Shown here: positions 17,836 through 25,808 of the stretch, one piece after another
Position numbering within the stretch: the stretch's first letter is position 1
How the letters are laid out: each line of letters starts with the position of its first letter
Assembly: GCA_014728045.1 (NCBI GenBank)
Contig: WJMH01000022.1
Coordinates: 62,001-126,000, forward strand
DNA: 64,000 bases
Reading direction: 5' to 3'
DNA from: Candidatus Omnitrophota bacterium
GTDB lineage: Bacteria > Omnitrophota > Gorgyraeia > Tantalellales > Tantalellaceae
Made by a program: the position numbers and the translations under genes
The notes under the pieces: generated by a model
Databases searched by the model: none
What the model saw: the letters and a program-made list of their open reading frames with translations, nothing else
What the model was told of the DNA's origin: nothing

Positions 17836-18990
17836 ATGGATCTATTCACTCGTGAAGACCTGAACGCTCTGATAGACGAAAACGATTACCCCTGCATCTC
17901 TATTTACATGCCCGCGGTGGTCAAGGGCCGGGAGGTCAGGAAAAACCCCATATTGTTCAAGAACCTCGTCGAAGAAGCCGAAAAGGAGGCTTCCAGAGAA
18001 AAGTATCCCCAGCTTTACGAGACCGCGCACAGGCTCCAGGAGGATACGTTCTTCTGGGGGCACCAGGAAAAGGGGATGGCGGCATTTCTCTCACCGGGGA
18101 TTTTCAAGTATTACCGGCTTCCGGTCGAATTCCCCCAGGAGGTGGTCGTGACCGACCGGTTCCACGTGAAACCGCTTCTTGAAATGTTCATGGAAACGGG
18201 AGAGTTCTATATACTCGCTTTCAGTGCCAACCAGGTGAGGTTCTTCAGGGGCACGCGCTTCTCGGTCGACGAGATAAATATAGAAAGCATGCCGAAGGAT
18301 ATGGGTACCGCCCTAAGATTCGATGTGCCCCAGAAGTCAATTGAGTTTCATACACGTACTTCGCCGTCCAAGGGAGGCGCCCAGCGGCCCGCCGTTTTTC
18401 ACGGGCAGGGGGTAGCCGGAGATAAGAGGGAACATAAAAAGAACATACTGCGTTACCTGCACAAGATCGATGATGCCTTGAAGGGTTTTTTACGCGACAG
18501 CAAGGCCCCGTTGGTCCTGGCGGGGGTCGAGTACCTTCTTCCGCTTTACAGGGAAGCCAATTCCTATAATTTCCTGCTTGAAGAAGGCATTAAAGGCAAT
18601 CCCGAGCGGATAAAACCTGAGCAATTGCACCGGGAGGCGTGGAACATAGTAGAGCCGCATTTCAAGCAGAAGAGGTTGGAAGACACGGAGAAGTTCCAGA
18701 TGATGGCCGGAAAAGAAAGTCCGCTGGCCTCCACCGACCATAAAACGATAGTGCAGCAGGCCTATAGGGGGAAGGTCGGGACGCTCTTCGTGGCGGTTGG
18801 CCGTCACAAGTGGGGACGGTACGACCCGGAGCATGATTCGTTCAGACTTGATTCGCCGAAAAAGAATGATTCGGAGGACCTCCTGGAACTGGCGGCGATC
18901 TATGCGATAAGGCACGGAGGGAAGGTTTATGCTCTTGAAGCCGGGGAGATGCCCGCTCACTGCGACGTCGCGGGTATATTGCGTAAGTGA
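17836..18990 (+). CDS. bacterial archaeo-eukaryotic release-factor-like (baeRF) protein
   Basis: A 384-residue protein of the baeRF families, relatives of eRF1/Dom34 proposed to act on stalled or hibernating ribosomes. Residues 1-30 (FTREDLNALIDENDYPCISIYMP) match the usual beginning, LAFSANQVRFFRGT the central sheet, and FHGQGVAGDKREHKKNILRYL the loop that corresponds to the GGQ loop, here reading HGQG. The C-terminal part (AYRGKVGTLFVAVG, LELAAIYAIRHGGKVYAL) is the Dom34-like third domain. Ribosome site AGGAGG. Function is inferred from family only; no direct role is established. Confidence 0.82.
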   Translation: MDLFTREDLNALIDENDYPCISIYMPAVVKGREVRKNPILFKNLVEEAEKEASREKYPQLYETAHRLQEDTFFWGHQEKGMAAFLSPGIFKYYRLPVEFPQEVVVTDRFHVKPLLEMFMETGEFYILAFSANQVRFFRGTRFSVDEINIESMPKDMGTALRFDVPQKSIEFHTRTSPSKGGAQRPAVFHGQGVAGDKREHKKNILRYLHKIDDALKGFLRDSKAPLVLAGVEYLLPLYREANSYNFLLEEGIKGNPERIKPEQLHREAWNIVEPHFKQKRLEDTEKFQMMAGKESPLASTDHKTIVQQAYRGKVGTLFVAVGRHKWGRYDPEHDSFRLDSPKKNDSEDLLELAAIYAIRHGGKVYALEAGEMPAHCDVAGILRK

Positions 18991-19023
18991 ATCGAGTAAC
19001 CAACGAATACAAGGGGGCCAGGT

Positions 19024-19809
19024 ATGCCTGAATTGCCGGACGTAGAATATTACAGAAGGTACCTCGAATCGACAGCCATGCGCAAGAAGATAAAAAGCGT
19101 AGAAGTTCAGAACGCCAAAGTATTAGAGGGTGTATCCGCCAAAAAACTCGCAAAGGTTCTCAAGAACAAGAAGTTCACTTCCACGCACAGGCGCGGCAAG
19201 AACCTTTTTGTTTCCTTTGCCAAGGATAAGTGTCTCTATATGCATTTCGGGATGACGGGCGAACTTAAATATTTCAAAGGGGATGAAAAAGAACCCGACC
19301 ATGCCAGGGTGCTTTTCGGTTTCAGCAACGGCTACAGGCTCGCGTTCATGAATCAGAGGCTCCTGGGAAAGGTCTCGGTGACGGGGCCGGCGGATGAAGT
19401 TATCGCCGAGAAGGATCTGGGTCCGGACGCTTTGGAGATATCCTACGAAGATTTCAAGAAAGGAATAAAAGGCAAGATCGGGGCGGTCAAATCCGCGTTA
19501 ATGGATCAGTCGATATTATCGGGCGTGGGCAACATTTACGCGGATGAGATACTTTTTCACGCGCGGATACACCCCAAGACCACGCCCAAAAAACTTAGCG
19601 GGAACGCCCTGAAAAGAATATACAGGAACATGAAGAAAATTCTTGAAAAAGCTATCGAGAAAAAAGCCGACCCGGATAAATTTCCCCGTACCTGGATAAT
19701 CCCTGCCAGGGGAGAAAAGGAGAAATGCCCGCGTTGCGGCGGCGGGATAAAGCGCATAAAGATATCCGGAAGAAGCAGCTACTTCTGCCCGCGCTGCCAG
19801 AAAAAATAA
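19024..19809 (+). CDS. mutM: formamidopyrimidine/endonuclease VIII-type DNA glycosylase
   Basis: A 261-residue Fpg/Nei base-excision enzyme. The mature N-terminus PELPDVEYYRRYL has catalytic Pro2 and Glu3, LYMHFGMTGEL and LMDQSILSGVGNIYADEILFHARIHP include the H2TH domain, and the zinc finger CPRCGGGIKRI ... YFCPRCQ closes the chain. It removes oxidised purines or pyrimidines and nicks the strand. The P-E-L-P-D-V start resembles plant and actinobacterial Fpg/Nei types, so the exact lesion preference is uncertain. With PolX and LigA it completes a short-patch repair set in this window. Confidence 0.93.
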   Translation: MPELPDVEYYRRYLESTAMRKKIKSVEVQNAKVLEGVSAKKLAKVLKNKKFTSTHRRGKNLFVSFAKDKCLYMHFGMTGELKYFKGDEKEPDHARVLFGFSNGYRLAFMNQRLLGKVSVTGPADEVIAEKDLGPDALEISYEDFKKGIKGKIGAVKSALMDQSILSGVGNIYADEILFHARIHPKTTPKKLSGNALKRIYRNMKKILEKAIEKKADPDKFPRTWIIPARGEKEKCPRCGGGIKRIKISGRSSYFCPRCQKK

Positions 19810-19827
19810 ACCACAAAGGGAGAAAAA

Positions 19828-20022
19828 ATGGATAAAAAAGATGATATAAAAATCGCTCGCAGAGGTGTCCACGGGAGGTTCTGGCGCTATATCATATGGG
19901 CCGTGATAATATGGCTTTTCCTTGCGTATTTTCTGAGGGAGAAGCCTGAAGTGGCCGAGAAGGTCATCCCCGGAGAAGCCGCGCAGCTCGAGCGGGCGGA
20001 GGATACGCAATCCGCTGAATAG
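19828..20022 (+). CDS. small single-pass membrane protein
   Basis: A 64-residue protein with a basic cytoplasmic start (MDKKDDIKIARRGVHGRFWR), one hydrophobic helix at about 21-36 (YIIWAVIIWLFLAYFL) and an acidic soluble tail (EVAEKVIPGEAAQLERAEDTQ). GGGAG precedes the ATG. I do not recognise a family. It lies between the Fpg gene (18 bases) and a phosphoribosyltransferase (16 bases) in the same orientation, so it is probably cotranscribed. Confidence 0.6.
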   Translation: MDKKDDIKIARRGVHGRFWRYIIWAVIIWLFLAYFLREKPEVAEKVIPGEAAQLERAEDTQSAE

Positions 20023-20038
20023 AAGGAGGGTTTAGATC

Positions 20039-20683
20039 ATGTTCAGAGACAGAAAGCACGCAGGTGAAAAGCTGGCGGCAGCTCTGGAAAAATACAGCGC
20101 GACGGAAGCACTGGTGCTTGCCATACCCCGGGGAGGCGTGGAAGTGGGTTACGAGGTGGCAAAACGGCTGGACCTTGAGTTTTCCGTGCTTGTTACACGC
20201 AAACTGCCTTTCCCGGACCAGCCGGAGGCGGGTTTCGGCGCGGTTGCCGAGGACGGCAGCGTGTACGTATACGAGGAAGCACTTAAATGGCTGGATGCCG
20301 ATACCGTCGAGGAAGTGACCCAATATCAGAGAAAGGAAGTAAATAGAAGAGTTGAGCTATTCCGCGGGGGACTTCCTCTTCCGAGGATATCTTCAAGACA
20401 CGTTATACTGGTGGACGATGGTATAGCCATGGGTTCAACGGTTAACGCTTCTATCATGCTCCTCAAAAACAAAAAAGCCGGGTGGATAACCGTTGCCGCG
20501 CCGGTAACAGGCCCTGAAACCGCGAAACGCATGGAACGCATAGCGGATGAGGTGGTCGTGCTGGATAAGCCGGCTTCTTTCAGGGCGGTCGCCGAGGCTT
20601 ACCAGAACTGGTACGATGTCTCGGACGGGGAGGTCATGGAAATACTCGATAAATGGAACAAGATAAAAGGAGGGGTACGATGA
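20039..20683 (+). CDS. phosphoribosyltransferase-domain protein
   Basis: A 214-residue type I phosphoribosyltransferase fold. The PRPP loop is HVILVDDGIAMGSTVNAS, with the family start FRDRKHAGEKLAAAL and the segment LVLAIPRGGVEVGYEVAK. Proteins of this group are annotated only as predicted phosphoribosyltransferases and often sit in stress gene clusters. No purine or pyrimidine operon surrounds it, so the base acceptor is unknown. Its TGA overlaps the ATG of the downstream protease gene as ATGA. Confidence 0.85.
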   Translation: MFRDRKHAGEKLAAALEKYSATEALVLAIPRGGVEVGYEVAKRLDLEFSVLVTRKLPFPDQPEAGFGAVAEDGSVYVYEEALKWLDADTVEEVTQYQRKEVNRRVELFRGGLPLPRISSRHVILVDDGIAMGSTVNASIMLLKNKKAGWITVAAPVTGPETAKRMERIADEVVVLDKPASFRAVAEAYQNWYDVSDGEVMEILDKWNKIKGGVR

Positions 20684-22137
20684 AGAGATCGAAATGTTTA
20701 AAAACGGCGCTTATCCGCGCAATACTAATAGGATGCTTAACAGGCTTTGTGACTGGTGGCGTGAAAGTCTCGGCGCAGTCCGTTACCGATAATATGGAAG
20801 AATATTCCTCGGACCTTGAGAACCAGACCATACGCATCGCGGAGGTTCTAGGTAAAACCGTGGTTTCCATAAGCACTCAGATAACCAAGAAAATAGATTA
20901 CCAGATGTTCTCCCAGGACGAGCTTATGAAAAAGTTCTTTGAGGAATTTTTCGGCGAGATACCCGAGGGCGAGATCAAAAAGCGCGGTCTGGGCAGCGGT
21001 GTGATAATAGACGAGGAAGGCTTTATCCTCACTAACGAACACGTGGTGGCGAACGCCGACAAGATAAAGATCAAGTTGTACGACGGACGCGAGTTCGATG
21101 CCGAAGTCAGGGGCACGGACGTAAGGTCTGACCTTGCGGTGATCAAAATTGACGCGGAGGACCTTCCCGTAGCCGAACTGGGCAATGCTGCCGACCTCAA
21201 AATAGGCCAATGGGTCATGGCCATAGGGAACCCGCTGGGGTACGTGATAGAAGGGGCCGAACCCACCGTAACGGTGGGTGTGGTGAGCGCTTTGAGGAGG
21301 AACCTTCCCGTAGTCGGCAAACGCGACCGCAGTTATACAAGCCTTATCCAGACCGACGCGGCCATAAACCCCGGCAACAGCGGAGGGCCTCTTGTGGACC
21401 TTAACGGTAAGATAGTGGGTATAAACGTTTCCATTCTGACCACTACCGGCGGGTTCCAGGGGCTGGGATTCGCCATCAGCGCTGAAAGGGTCAAACAGGT
21501 GCTGGACCGTCTTATGGCGGGCAGGGAGGTACTCTACGGATGGCTGGGTATAAGTGTGCAGAATCCCGGAAAGGACCTCAGGGAATACCTCGAGCTCGAG
21601 TTGGGTGAAGGTGTCATAGTTATGCAGGTCTTCGAAGATTCTCCTGCCGAAAAGGCGGGCATAGAGGTAGGTGACGTCATACTCACCTTCAACGGCGAGA
21701 CCGTGGAGGATTCAATAGACCTGGTGGAGAAGGTAAGCGCCAATGAGCCCGGAGAAAAGGTCAAACTCGGCATAAAACGTGACCGGGGGAGGATGACCAT
21801 CACCGCGGAGCTAGGCAAAAGGCCCAGTGACCTGATGTCACTGGCCAAAGGCATGCCTTCCCGGGAAAAGGCGCGTTTCAGGGGTATGAAAGTCCAGGAT
21901 ATAACAACTGTCATGCGCAAGAAATACGATCTGCGCGAGGACGAAGGAGTTGTCGTCACCGATGTGGAGAAAGATTCTCCCGCCGACAGGGCCGGGATAA
22001 GGGTCTCTGACGTTATAACCCATGTGGGAAGAAGGCCCGTGAACAGCAAGGAAGAGTTCCTGGAGGCGGTGGAGGCGATCAGGGGACCGTGCCTTGTAAG
22101 GACCCCGAGGGGGTTTTTCGTTATAAAAGCCGAATAA
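20680..22137 (+). CDS. periplasmic DegQ/HtrA-type serine protease with two PDZ domains
   Basis: A 485-residue envelope protein quality-control protease. An N-terminal signal segment (about 8-30) precedes the trypsin fold, where the triad is His121 (NEHVV), Asp151 (SDLAVIKI) and Ser234 (NPGNSGGPL). PDZ1 begins near 295 (GWLGISVQN; AEKAGIEVGDVILTFNG) and PDZ2 near 400 (KDSPADRAGIRVSDVITHVG). The start at 20680 is chosen because AAAAGGAGGGG lies 4-7 bases upstream and the ATG overlaps the preceding stop as ATGA; an ATG nine codons earlier would put that site inside the gene. Confidence 0.93.
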   Translation: MKRSKCLKTALIRAILIGCLTGFVTGGVKVSAQSVTDNMEEYSSDLENQTIRIAEVLGKTVVSISTQITKKIDYQMFSQDELMKKFFEEFFGEIPEGEIKKRGLGSGVIIDEEGFILTNEHVVANADKIKIKLYDGREFDAEVRGTDVRSDLAVIKIDAEDLPVAELGNAADLKIGQWVMAIGNPLGYVIEGAEPTVTVGVVSALRRNLPVVGKRDRSYTSLIQTDAAINPGNSGGPLVDLNGKIVGINVSILTTTGGFQGLGFAISAERVKQVLDRLMAGREVLYGWLGISVQNPGKDLREYLELELGEGVIVMQVFEDSPAEKAGIEVGDVILTFNGETVEDSIDLVEKVSANEPGEKVKLGIKRDRGRMTITAELGKRPSDLMSLAKGMPSREKARFRGMKVQDITTVMRKKYDLREDEGVVVTDVEKDSPADRAGIRVSDVITHVGRRPVNSKEEFLEAVEAIRGPCLVRTPRGFFVIKAE

Positions 22138-22157
22138 GGCGCCCGCAAGGGATGAAA

Positions 22158-22220
22158 GTGGAAAAAGGTCAATAAAAAAAGGAAAAAGACAATTGTTGCG
22201 TATGGAATAAACATTATAAT
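22158..22220 (+). promoter_or_regulatory. promoter with paired 21-bp-spaced direct repeats
   Basis: GTGGAAAAAGGTCAAT starts at 22158 and a second copy (GGAAAAAGACAAT core) is 21 bases downstream. TTGTTG (22193-22198) and TATAAT (22215-22220) form a promoter with a 16-base spacer. The second repeat abuts the -35. This is the clearest of three promoters with the same layout (others before 4564 and 41100). Confidence 0.68.
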
Positions 22221-22255
22221 TGAAAGAGTGAGTCAAACGACTGGAGGTGGTTTCT

Positions 22256-22678
22256 ATGGGTATGACAGGCTTAAAGAGCTTTGATCAGTCTCTTATTAAA
22301 ACAAAAGAATGGTTGAAGGACCTGCAGGAAGAGCTGCATTACGAGGATGAGCAGCAGGCGTACACCGCGATGAGAGCAGTCCTACACGCTTTGAGGGATC
22401 GTCTCTCGGTAGAGGAGGCGGCGAATTTCGCAGCGCAGCTGCCCATGCTGCTTATGGGCGTCTATTACGAGAACTGGAAACCCGAGAACAAACCCCTGAA
22501 GATCAGGGACCAGCAGGAGTTCTTCGACAAGGTGGCCGAGGAGCTGCCCCAGAAGGAATATGACAGCAAGCGCATAACCGACGGCGTCATGAAGGTCGTT
22601 CGCAAGCATGTCACCGGTGGCAAAATAGAGGAGATGAAAAAACATTTTCCGTCGGATCTTATGGGACTTTTCGGTTAA
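22256..22678 (+). CDS. DUF2267 family protein
   Basis: A 140-residue all-helical DUF2267 protein. The family pattern is seen in SFDQSLIKTKEWLKDLQ, YTAMRAVLHALRDRLSVEEAANFAAQLPMLLMGVYYENW and the C-terminal repeat ending MKKHFPSDLMGLFG. Members are common in stress and hypoxia islands but have no proven biochemistry. GGAGGTGG (22242-22249) sets the ATG at 22256; a GTG nine bases earlier would lie inside that site. It is expressed from the paired-repeat promoter and is followed by a PRC-barrel gene. Confidence 0.9.
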   Translation: MGMTGLKSFDQSLIKTKEWLKDLQEELHYEDEQQAYTAMRAVLHALRDRLSVEEAANFAAQLPMLLMGVYYENWKPENKPLKIRDQQEFFDKVAEELPQKEYDSKRITDGVMKVVRKHVTGGKIEEMKKHFPSDLMGLFG

Positions 22679-22702
22679 ACCTGAGATGAAAGGAGACCAG
22701 GG

Positions 22703-23440
22703 ATGTTGAGAAGCCTTAACGGCATGAATGGCTACAATCTTAAGGCCTTGGACGGTGAAATAGGAAAGATCGTGGATTTCTATTTTGACGACCTTTCATG
22801 GACCATCCAGTATTTCGTGGTGGATACCGGGGGGTGGCTTTCGGGGCGCAAGGTGCTTATTTCGCCTGTAGCCAACTCCTCCGAACCCGACAGCGAAAAC
22901 AAGGTCGTACCTCTTGTCCTTACCAGGGAAATGATCGAAAAAAGCCCGGACATAGAGAGGGATAAGCCCGTTTCTCGCCAGAAGGAGCTGGAGATGATGC
23001 GGCACTACAGGTGGCCGGTATACTGGAACGAACCTTATTCCGGGGACGAGGGTGCGATACCGCTTGAGTACTACGAGCAGGTGGCTCTTTCCGAAAAGGA
23101 GGAGGGCGATTCGCATCTTCGCAGCGCGCGGGAAGTGGAAGGCTACCGCATACACGCCACCGACGGTGAAATAGGGCGCGTGAAGGACTTCATTGTAGAT
23201 GACAAGACCTGGGACGTGCGCTATCTTGTTGTCGATACGGGCGACTGGATCCCCGGACGTAAAGTGATAATAGCGCCCTTATGGCTTAAACAGGTCAAGT
23301 GGTCGACCGCAGAGGTTTTCGCAGATCTTGATAAAAAGAGCATAGAGGATAGCCCTGAATACGACCCCGCCGAACCGGTTAACAGGGATTACGAGGGAAG
23401 GCTGTATGATTATTACGGCCGCCCCAGGTACTGGAAGTAG
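22703..23440 (+). CDS. protein with two PRC-barrel domains
   Basis: A 245-residue soluble protein made of two PRC-barrel copies. Copy one has LNGYNLKALDGEIGKIVDF-type sequence at residues 5-60 with FVVDTGGWLSGRKVLISP. Copy two, from about 145, has VEGYRIHATDGEIGRVKDF and LVVDTGDWIPGRKVIIAP. PRC barrels occur in photosynthetic reaction centres, RimM and many small stress proteins. Here there is no membrane segment or enzymatic domain. It follows DUF2267 by 24 bases, likely in the same operon. Confidence 0.88.
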   Translation: MLRSLNGMNGYNLKALDGEIGKIVDFYFDDLSWTIQYFVVDTGGWLSGRKVLISPVANSSEPDSENKVVPLVLTREMIEKSPDIERDKPVSRQKELEMMRHYRWPVYWNEPYSGDEGAIPLEYYEQVALSEKEEGDSHLRSAREVEGYRIHATDGEIGRVKDFIVDDKTWDVRYLVVDTGDWIPGRKVIIAPLWLKQVKWSTAEVFADLDKKSIEDSPEYDPAEPVNRDYEGRLYDYYGRPRYWK

Positions 23441-23467
23441 GGCGGGATAATCAGCAGGAGGGAAGTT

Positions 23468-23656
23468 ATGAGAGCTAAAGTGGATCAGGAGACTTGCACC
23501 GGTTGCGGCGCATGCGCCTCAACCTGCCCGGATGTTTTCAAGATGGAAGGCGATAAGGCGACAGCTTATAATAACCCGGTCCCGGAAGGCGCCGAGGAAA
23601 AATGCAAGGAAGCAGAAGCGGGTTGCCCGGTTGATGCCATAACTTGCGAAGAATAA
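23468..23656 (+). CDS. ferredoxin, single [4Fe-4S] type
   Basis: A 62-residue electron carrier. Cluster ligands are in CTGCGACASTCP near residue 11 onward and the distal Cys in AGCPVDAI. The acidic chain and spacing fit a monocluster bacterial ferredoxin of the Thermotoga/Desulfovibrio type; the extra Cys at 17 may form a disulfide or a ligand swap. It could serve the KorAB enzyme 5 kb downstream. Ribosome site AGGAGGG. A long inverted repeat follows its stop. Confidence 0.92.
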   Translation: MRAKVDQETCTGCGACASTCPDVFKMEGDKATAYNNPVPEGAEEKCKEAEAGCPVDAITCEE

Positions 23657-23667
23657 CAGCAAAAATG

Positions 23668-23738
23668 AGCAAGCCGGCAGTCATGAAAGGTATGTAACCG
23701 CCATCCTTTCCTGTTTCACAAGTAAGTGCCGGCTTGCT
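23668..23738. repeat. 12-bp perfect inverted repeat with nested hairpin
   Basis: AGCAAGCCGGCA at 23668-23679 is exactly complementary to TGCCGGCTTGCT at 23727-23738. Inside the 47-base loop GAAAGG and CCTTTC can also pair. The right arm is followed by TTAATATAAAG, not a T run, so it is not a classical terminator. It may end the ferredoxin transcript, protect its 3' end or act as a regulatory hairpin for the next gene. Confidence 0.6.
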
Positions 23739-23796
23739 TAATATAAAGTATTTGATGGAAGATTCCCGAGTTTACTGAAAAAAAGAAGGAGACGTC

Positions 23797-23985
23797 ATGG
23801 CTGACATAAGATACGTATGCACAGGACCCTGCGGAGGTTTCGTTGTTGAAGAGGATTATGAAAAAGGCAAAAAAACCTGCCAGGAGCCGAACTGTTCGAA
23901 GCACGGAGAACCTCTCGAGAAAAGACTTTACTGCCCCAAATGCGACGTGTACTTCAAGGAAGGCGAAGAACACAGTTGTGAATAG
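23797..23985 (+). CDS. small zinc-ribbon-like protein
   Basis: A 62-residue protein with seven Cys: CTGPC near the start, a central CQEPNCSKHG, then CPKCDVYFKEGEEHSC. The CPKC plus distal His-Ser-Cys suggests a zinc knuckle or rubredoxin-like metal site. AAGGAG precedes the ATG. I recognise no named family. It sits between the ferredoxin hairpin and thioredoxin reductase in the redox block. Confidence 0.65.
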   Translation: MADIRYVCTGPCGGFVVEEDYEKGKKTCQEPNCSKHGEPLEKRLYCPKCDVYFKEGEEHSCE

Positions 23986-24023
23986 TTCTTCCCGGGGGAC
24001 CAAGGCAAAGACAGGGAGAGAAA

Positions 24024-24929
24024 ATGCATGAGACCATTATAATAGGAGGAGGCATAGCCGGGGATACCGCCGCAATCTATGCCGCGAGAAAAAAGATGGA
24101 TTTTCTCATGATCGCTAAGGAACTGGGAGGTCAATTCTTCGAGTCCGGGGAAATAACCAATTATCCGGGCATAGTCAAGACAGATGGTGAAAACTTTAGC
24201 GAATCATTCGAGGACCAGCTGGAAGCGAACGGCATTGAGCCCAGAACGGGTGAAGAGGTAACGAAGCTCGAAAAGACCGGAGAAAGCTTCAAGGTGGTTA
24301 CGGACAAGGGCACTTACGAGACGGCCACGGTAATAATCGCCACCGGTTCCCGCCCGAGGAAGCTTGAGGTCCCGGGAGAGGATGAGTTCGCCAAAAAAGG
24401 CGTCACGTACTGTTCGGTATGCGACGGGCCGCTTTTCTCGGGCAAGGACGTCGTGATAGCCGGCGGTGGCAATTCCGCCCTTGAAGCGGTCGATTTCATG
24501 AGGGAGATAGCCGAGAAAATAACGCTCGTCAATAACGCCGAACAACTTAACGGTCATGAATATCTTATCGATAAGGCTGAATCCCTGGAGAAGACCGAGA
24601 TAATCAATTCCGCCGAGATAGTCTCAATAGAAGGCGATAAGATGGTCAACGCGGTCCGGTTGAAAAAAGACGGTCAGGAAAGCAAGATCGAAACCGAAGG
24701 AGTTATAATCGAGATAGGTCGAAAGCCCAACACGGATTTTTTGAAAGACTTTCTTGAGTTGGATGAAAAGGGTCACATCAAGATAGACTGCCAGGGCAGG
24801 ACTTCAGTAGAAGGCGTTTTCGCCGCGGGCGACTGCGCCTCGGGCCAGGAGTTCCAGTACGTTATAGCCGCGGGCCAGGGCTGCATGGCGCTTCTCAAAG
24901 CGGCCAGATATCTTGCCAGGCGGAAATAG
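24024..24929 (+). CDS. trxB: thioredoxin reductase
   Basis: A 301-residue FAD/NAD(P)H disulfide reductase. FAD motif GGGIAGDTAAIYAARK is at the N-terminus, the redox pair is C130-S-V-C133 (CSVCDGPL), the nucleotide-binding motif is GGGNSALEAVDFM, and FAAGDCAS near the end completes the FAD site. The redox pair in the NADPH domain identifies the low-molecular-weight bacterial type. No thioredoxin gene lies next to it, so it may reduce a distant thioredoxin or a local Cys-rich partner. The ATATTG-like NADPH motif is not the canonical HRR, leaving the electron donor uncertain. Confidence 0.93.
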   Translation: MHETIIIGGGIAGDTAAIYAARKKMDFLMIAKELGGQFFESGEITNYPGIVKTDGENFSESFEDQLEANGIEPRTGEEVTKLEKTGESFKVVTDKGTYETATVIIATGSRPRKLEVPGEDEFAKKGVTYCSVCDGPLFSGKDVVIAGGGNSALEAVDFMREIAEKITLVNNAEQLNGHEYLIDKAESLEKTEIINSAEIVSIEGDKMVNAVRLKKDGQESKIETEGVIIEIGRKPNTDFLKDFLELDEKGHIKIDCQGRTSVEGVFAAGDCASGQEFQYVIAAGQGCMALLKAARYLARRK

Positions 24930-24966
24930 AAGTTTTTTCTTTTGTATTTAACCAAAGGGGGATGAG

Positions 24967-25239
24967 ATGAACAAAAACAAACTGACCAAGATCCTTGCGG
25001 GAGTGAGCATTATCAGCCTCACGGCCAACATGGGAATAACAGCGCATGCCGCAAGCGGCAAGAATAGCTGCGGTAAGGGTTCCTGCGGAGGGAAAAAAGG
25101 GTTTTTCCAGTCGATGTATGACTCTCTTTCCGGGAAGAGCTCGGATAAAGACAGGTCATCCTGCGGCAAGGGTTCCGGGAAGAAATCCAAAAAGGGCAAA
25201 AGCACCACTTCCTGCGGCAAGGGCTCCTGCGGAAGCTGA
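24967..25239 (+). CDS. secreted Cys-Gly-Lys-rich small protein with CGKGSCG motifs
   Basis: A 90-residue protein with a Sec signal peptide (about 1-29, ending THAA), then low-complexity sequence with three Cys clusters: SCGKGSCGG (about 33-41), SSCGKGSG, and TSCGKGSCGS at the very end. The rest is Lys/Ser-rich with no core fold. The CGKGSCG motif resembles the EGKCG-type repeats of copper-buffering RiPP precursors (HvfA/bufferin group). No DUF692 modifying enzyme is present in this window, so that role is only a hypothesis. A Spy-like protein and Cu,Zn-SOD follow. Confidence 0.72.
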   Translation: MNKNKLTKILAGVSIISLTANMGITAHAASGKNSCGKGSCGGKKGFFQSMYDSLSGKSSDKDRSSCGKGSGKKSKKGKSTTSCGKGSCGS

Positions 25240-25273
25240 TCTAACGAAGGATTTATAACAAAGGAGGGGAAAA

Positions 25274-25783
25274 ATGAAAAAATTAATGGTAATAGTGCTG
25301 TCTCTGGCTTTCATTCTGGCCGCCATGCCGGCACAGAACGTTTTCGCCAAATGGAGTGAGTGTCCGGATGACAAGGTGGATCTGGATGACAAGGTGTTCA
25401 AGAAGGCGAAGTTCCTCCTTATGTACGAGGATGAACTGGGGCTTTCGGACGGGCAGATCAAGCAGATAAAGGACATAAAGGTAAAGGCCAAAAAGTATCT
25501 TATAGACAAGAAAGCCGAGATCTATAAGATAAAGGTCGATATCAAGGACGCTATGTACGAAGATGATATCGATACGGGCAAGATAAACAAACTGATAGAC
25601 AAAAAATACGATATTAAGAAGGAAAAAGCCAAGTACCTTGTCAATTCTTATGTCCTTCTTAAGAACACCCTTAACGATGATCAGAAAGAAAAAGCGAAGG
25701 ATATCTGGATGGGGATGTACAAGGAAGGCGGTTATATGCACAAAGCTCGGGGCATGATGCACAGCGGCAAACACATGAGATAA
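25274..25783 (+). CDS. periplasmic Spy/CpxP-like helical protein
   Basis: A 169-residue protein with a clear signal peptide (cleavage near VFA-KW, about residue 26). The mature part is nearly all helix and Lys/Asp-rich. LGLSDGQIKQIKDIKVKAKK and LNDDQKEKAKDIW are two LTxxQ-like elements as in Spy, CpxP and zinc-resistance-associated proteins, which are periplasmic chaperones or metal-stress sensors. The C-terminus HKARGMMHSGKHM is His/Met-rich and might bind copper or other metals. AAGGAGGGG precedes the ATG. Confidence 0.72.
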   Translation: MKKLMVIVLSLAFILAAMPAQNVFAKWSECPDDKVDLDDKVFKKAKFLLMYEDELGLSDGQIKQIKDIKVKAKKYLIDKKAEIYKIKVDIKDAMYEDDIDTGKINKLIDKKYDIKKEKAKYLVNSYVLLKNTLNDDQKEKAKDIWMGMYKEGGYMHKARGMMHSGKHMR

Positions 25784-25808
25784 CTGCCCCGAATAAAAGG
25801 AAGATACA

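Noticed and set aside
25060-25235. Repeated TGCGGCAAGGG(C/T)TC units as a DNA repeat element
   Set aside because: The units lie in frame and encode the CGKGSCG motifs.
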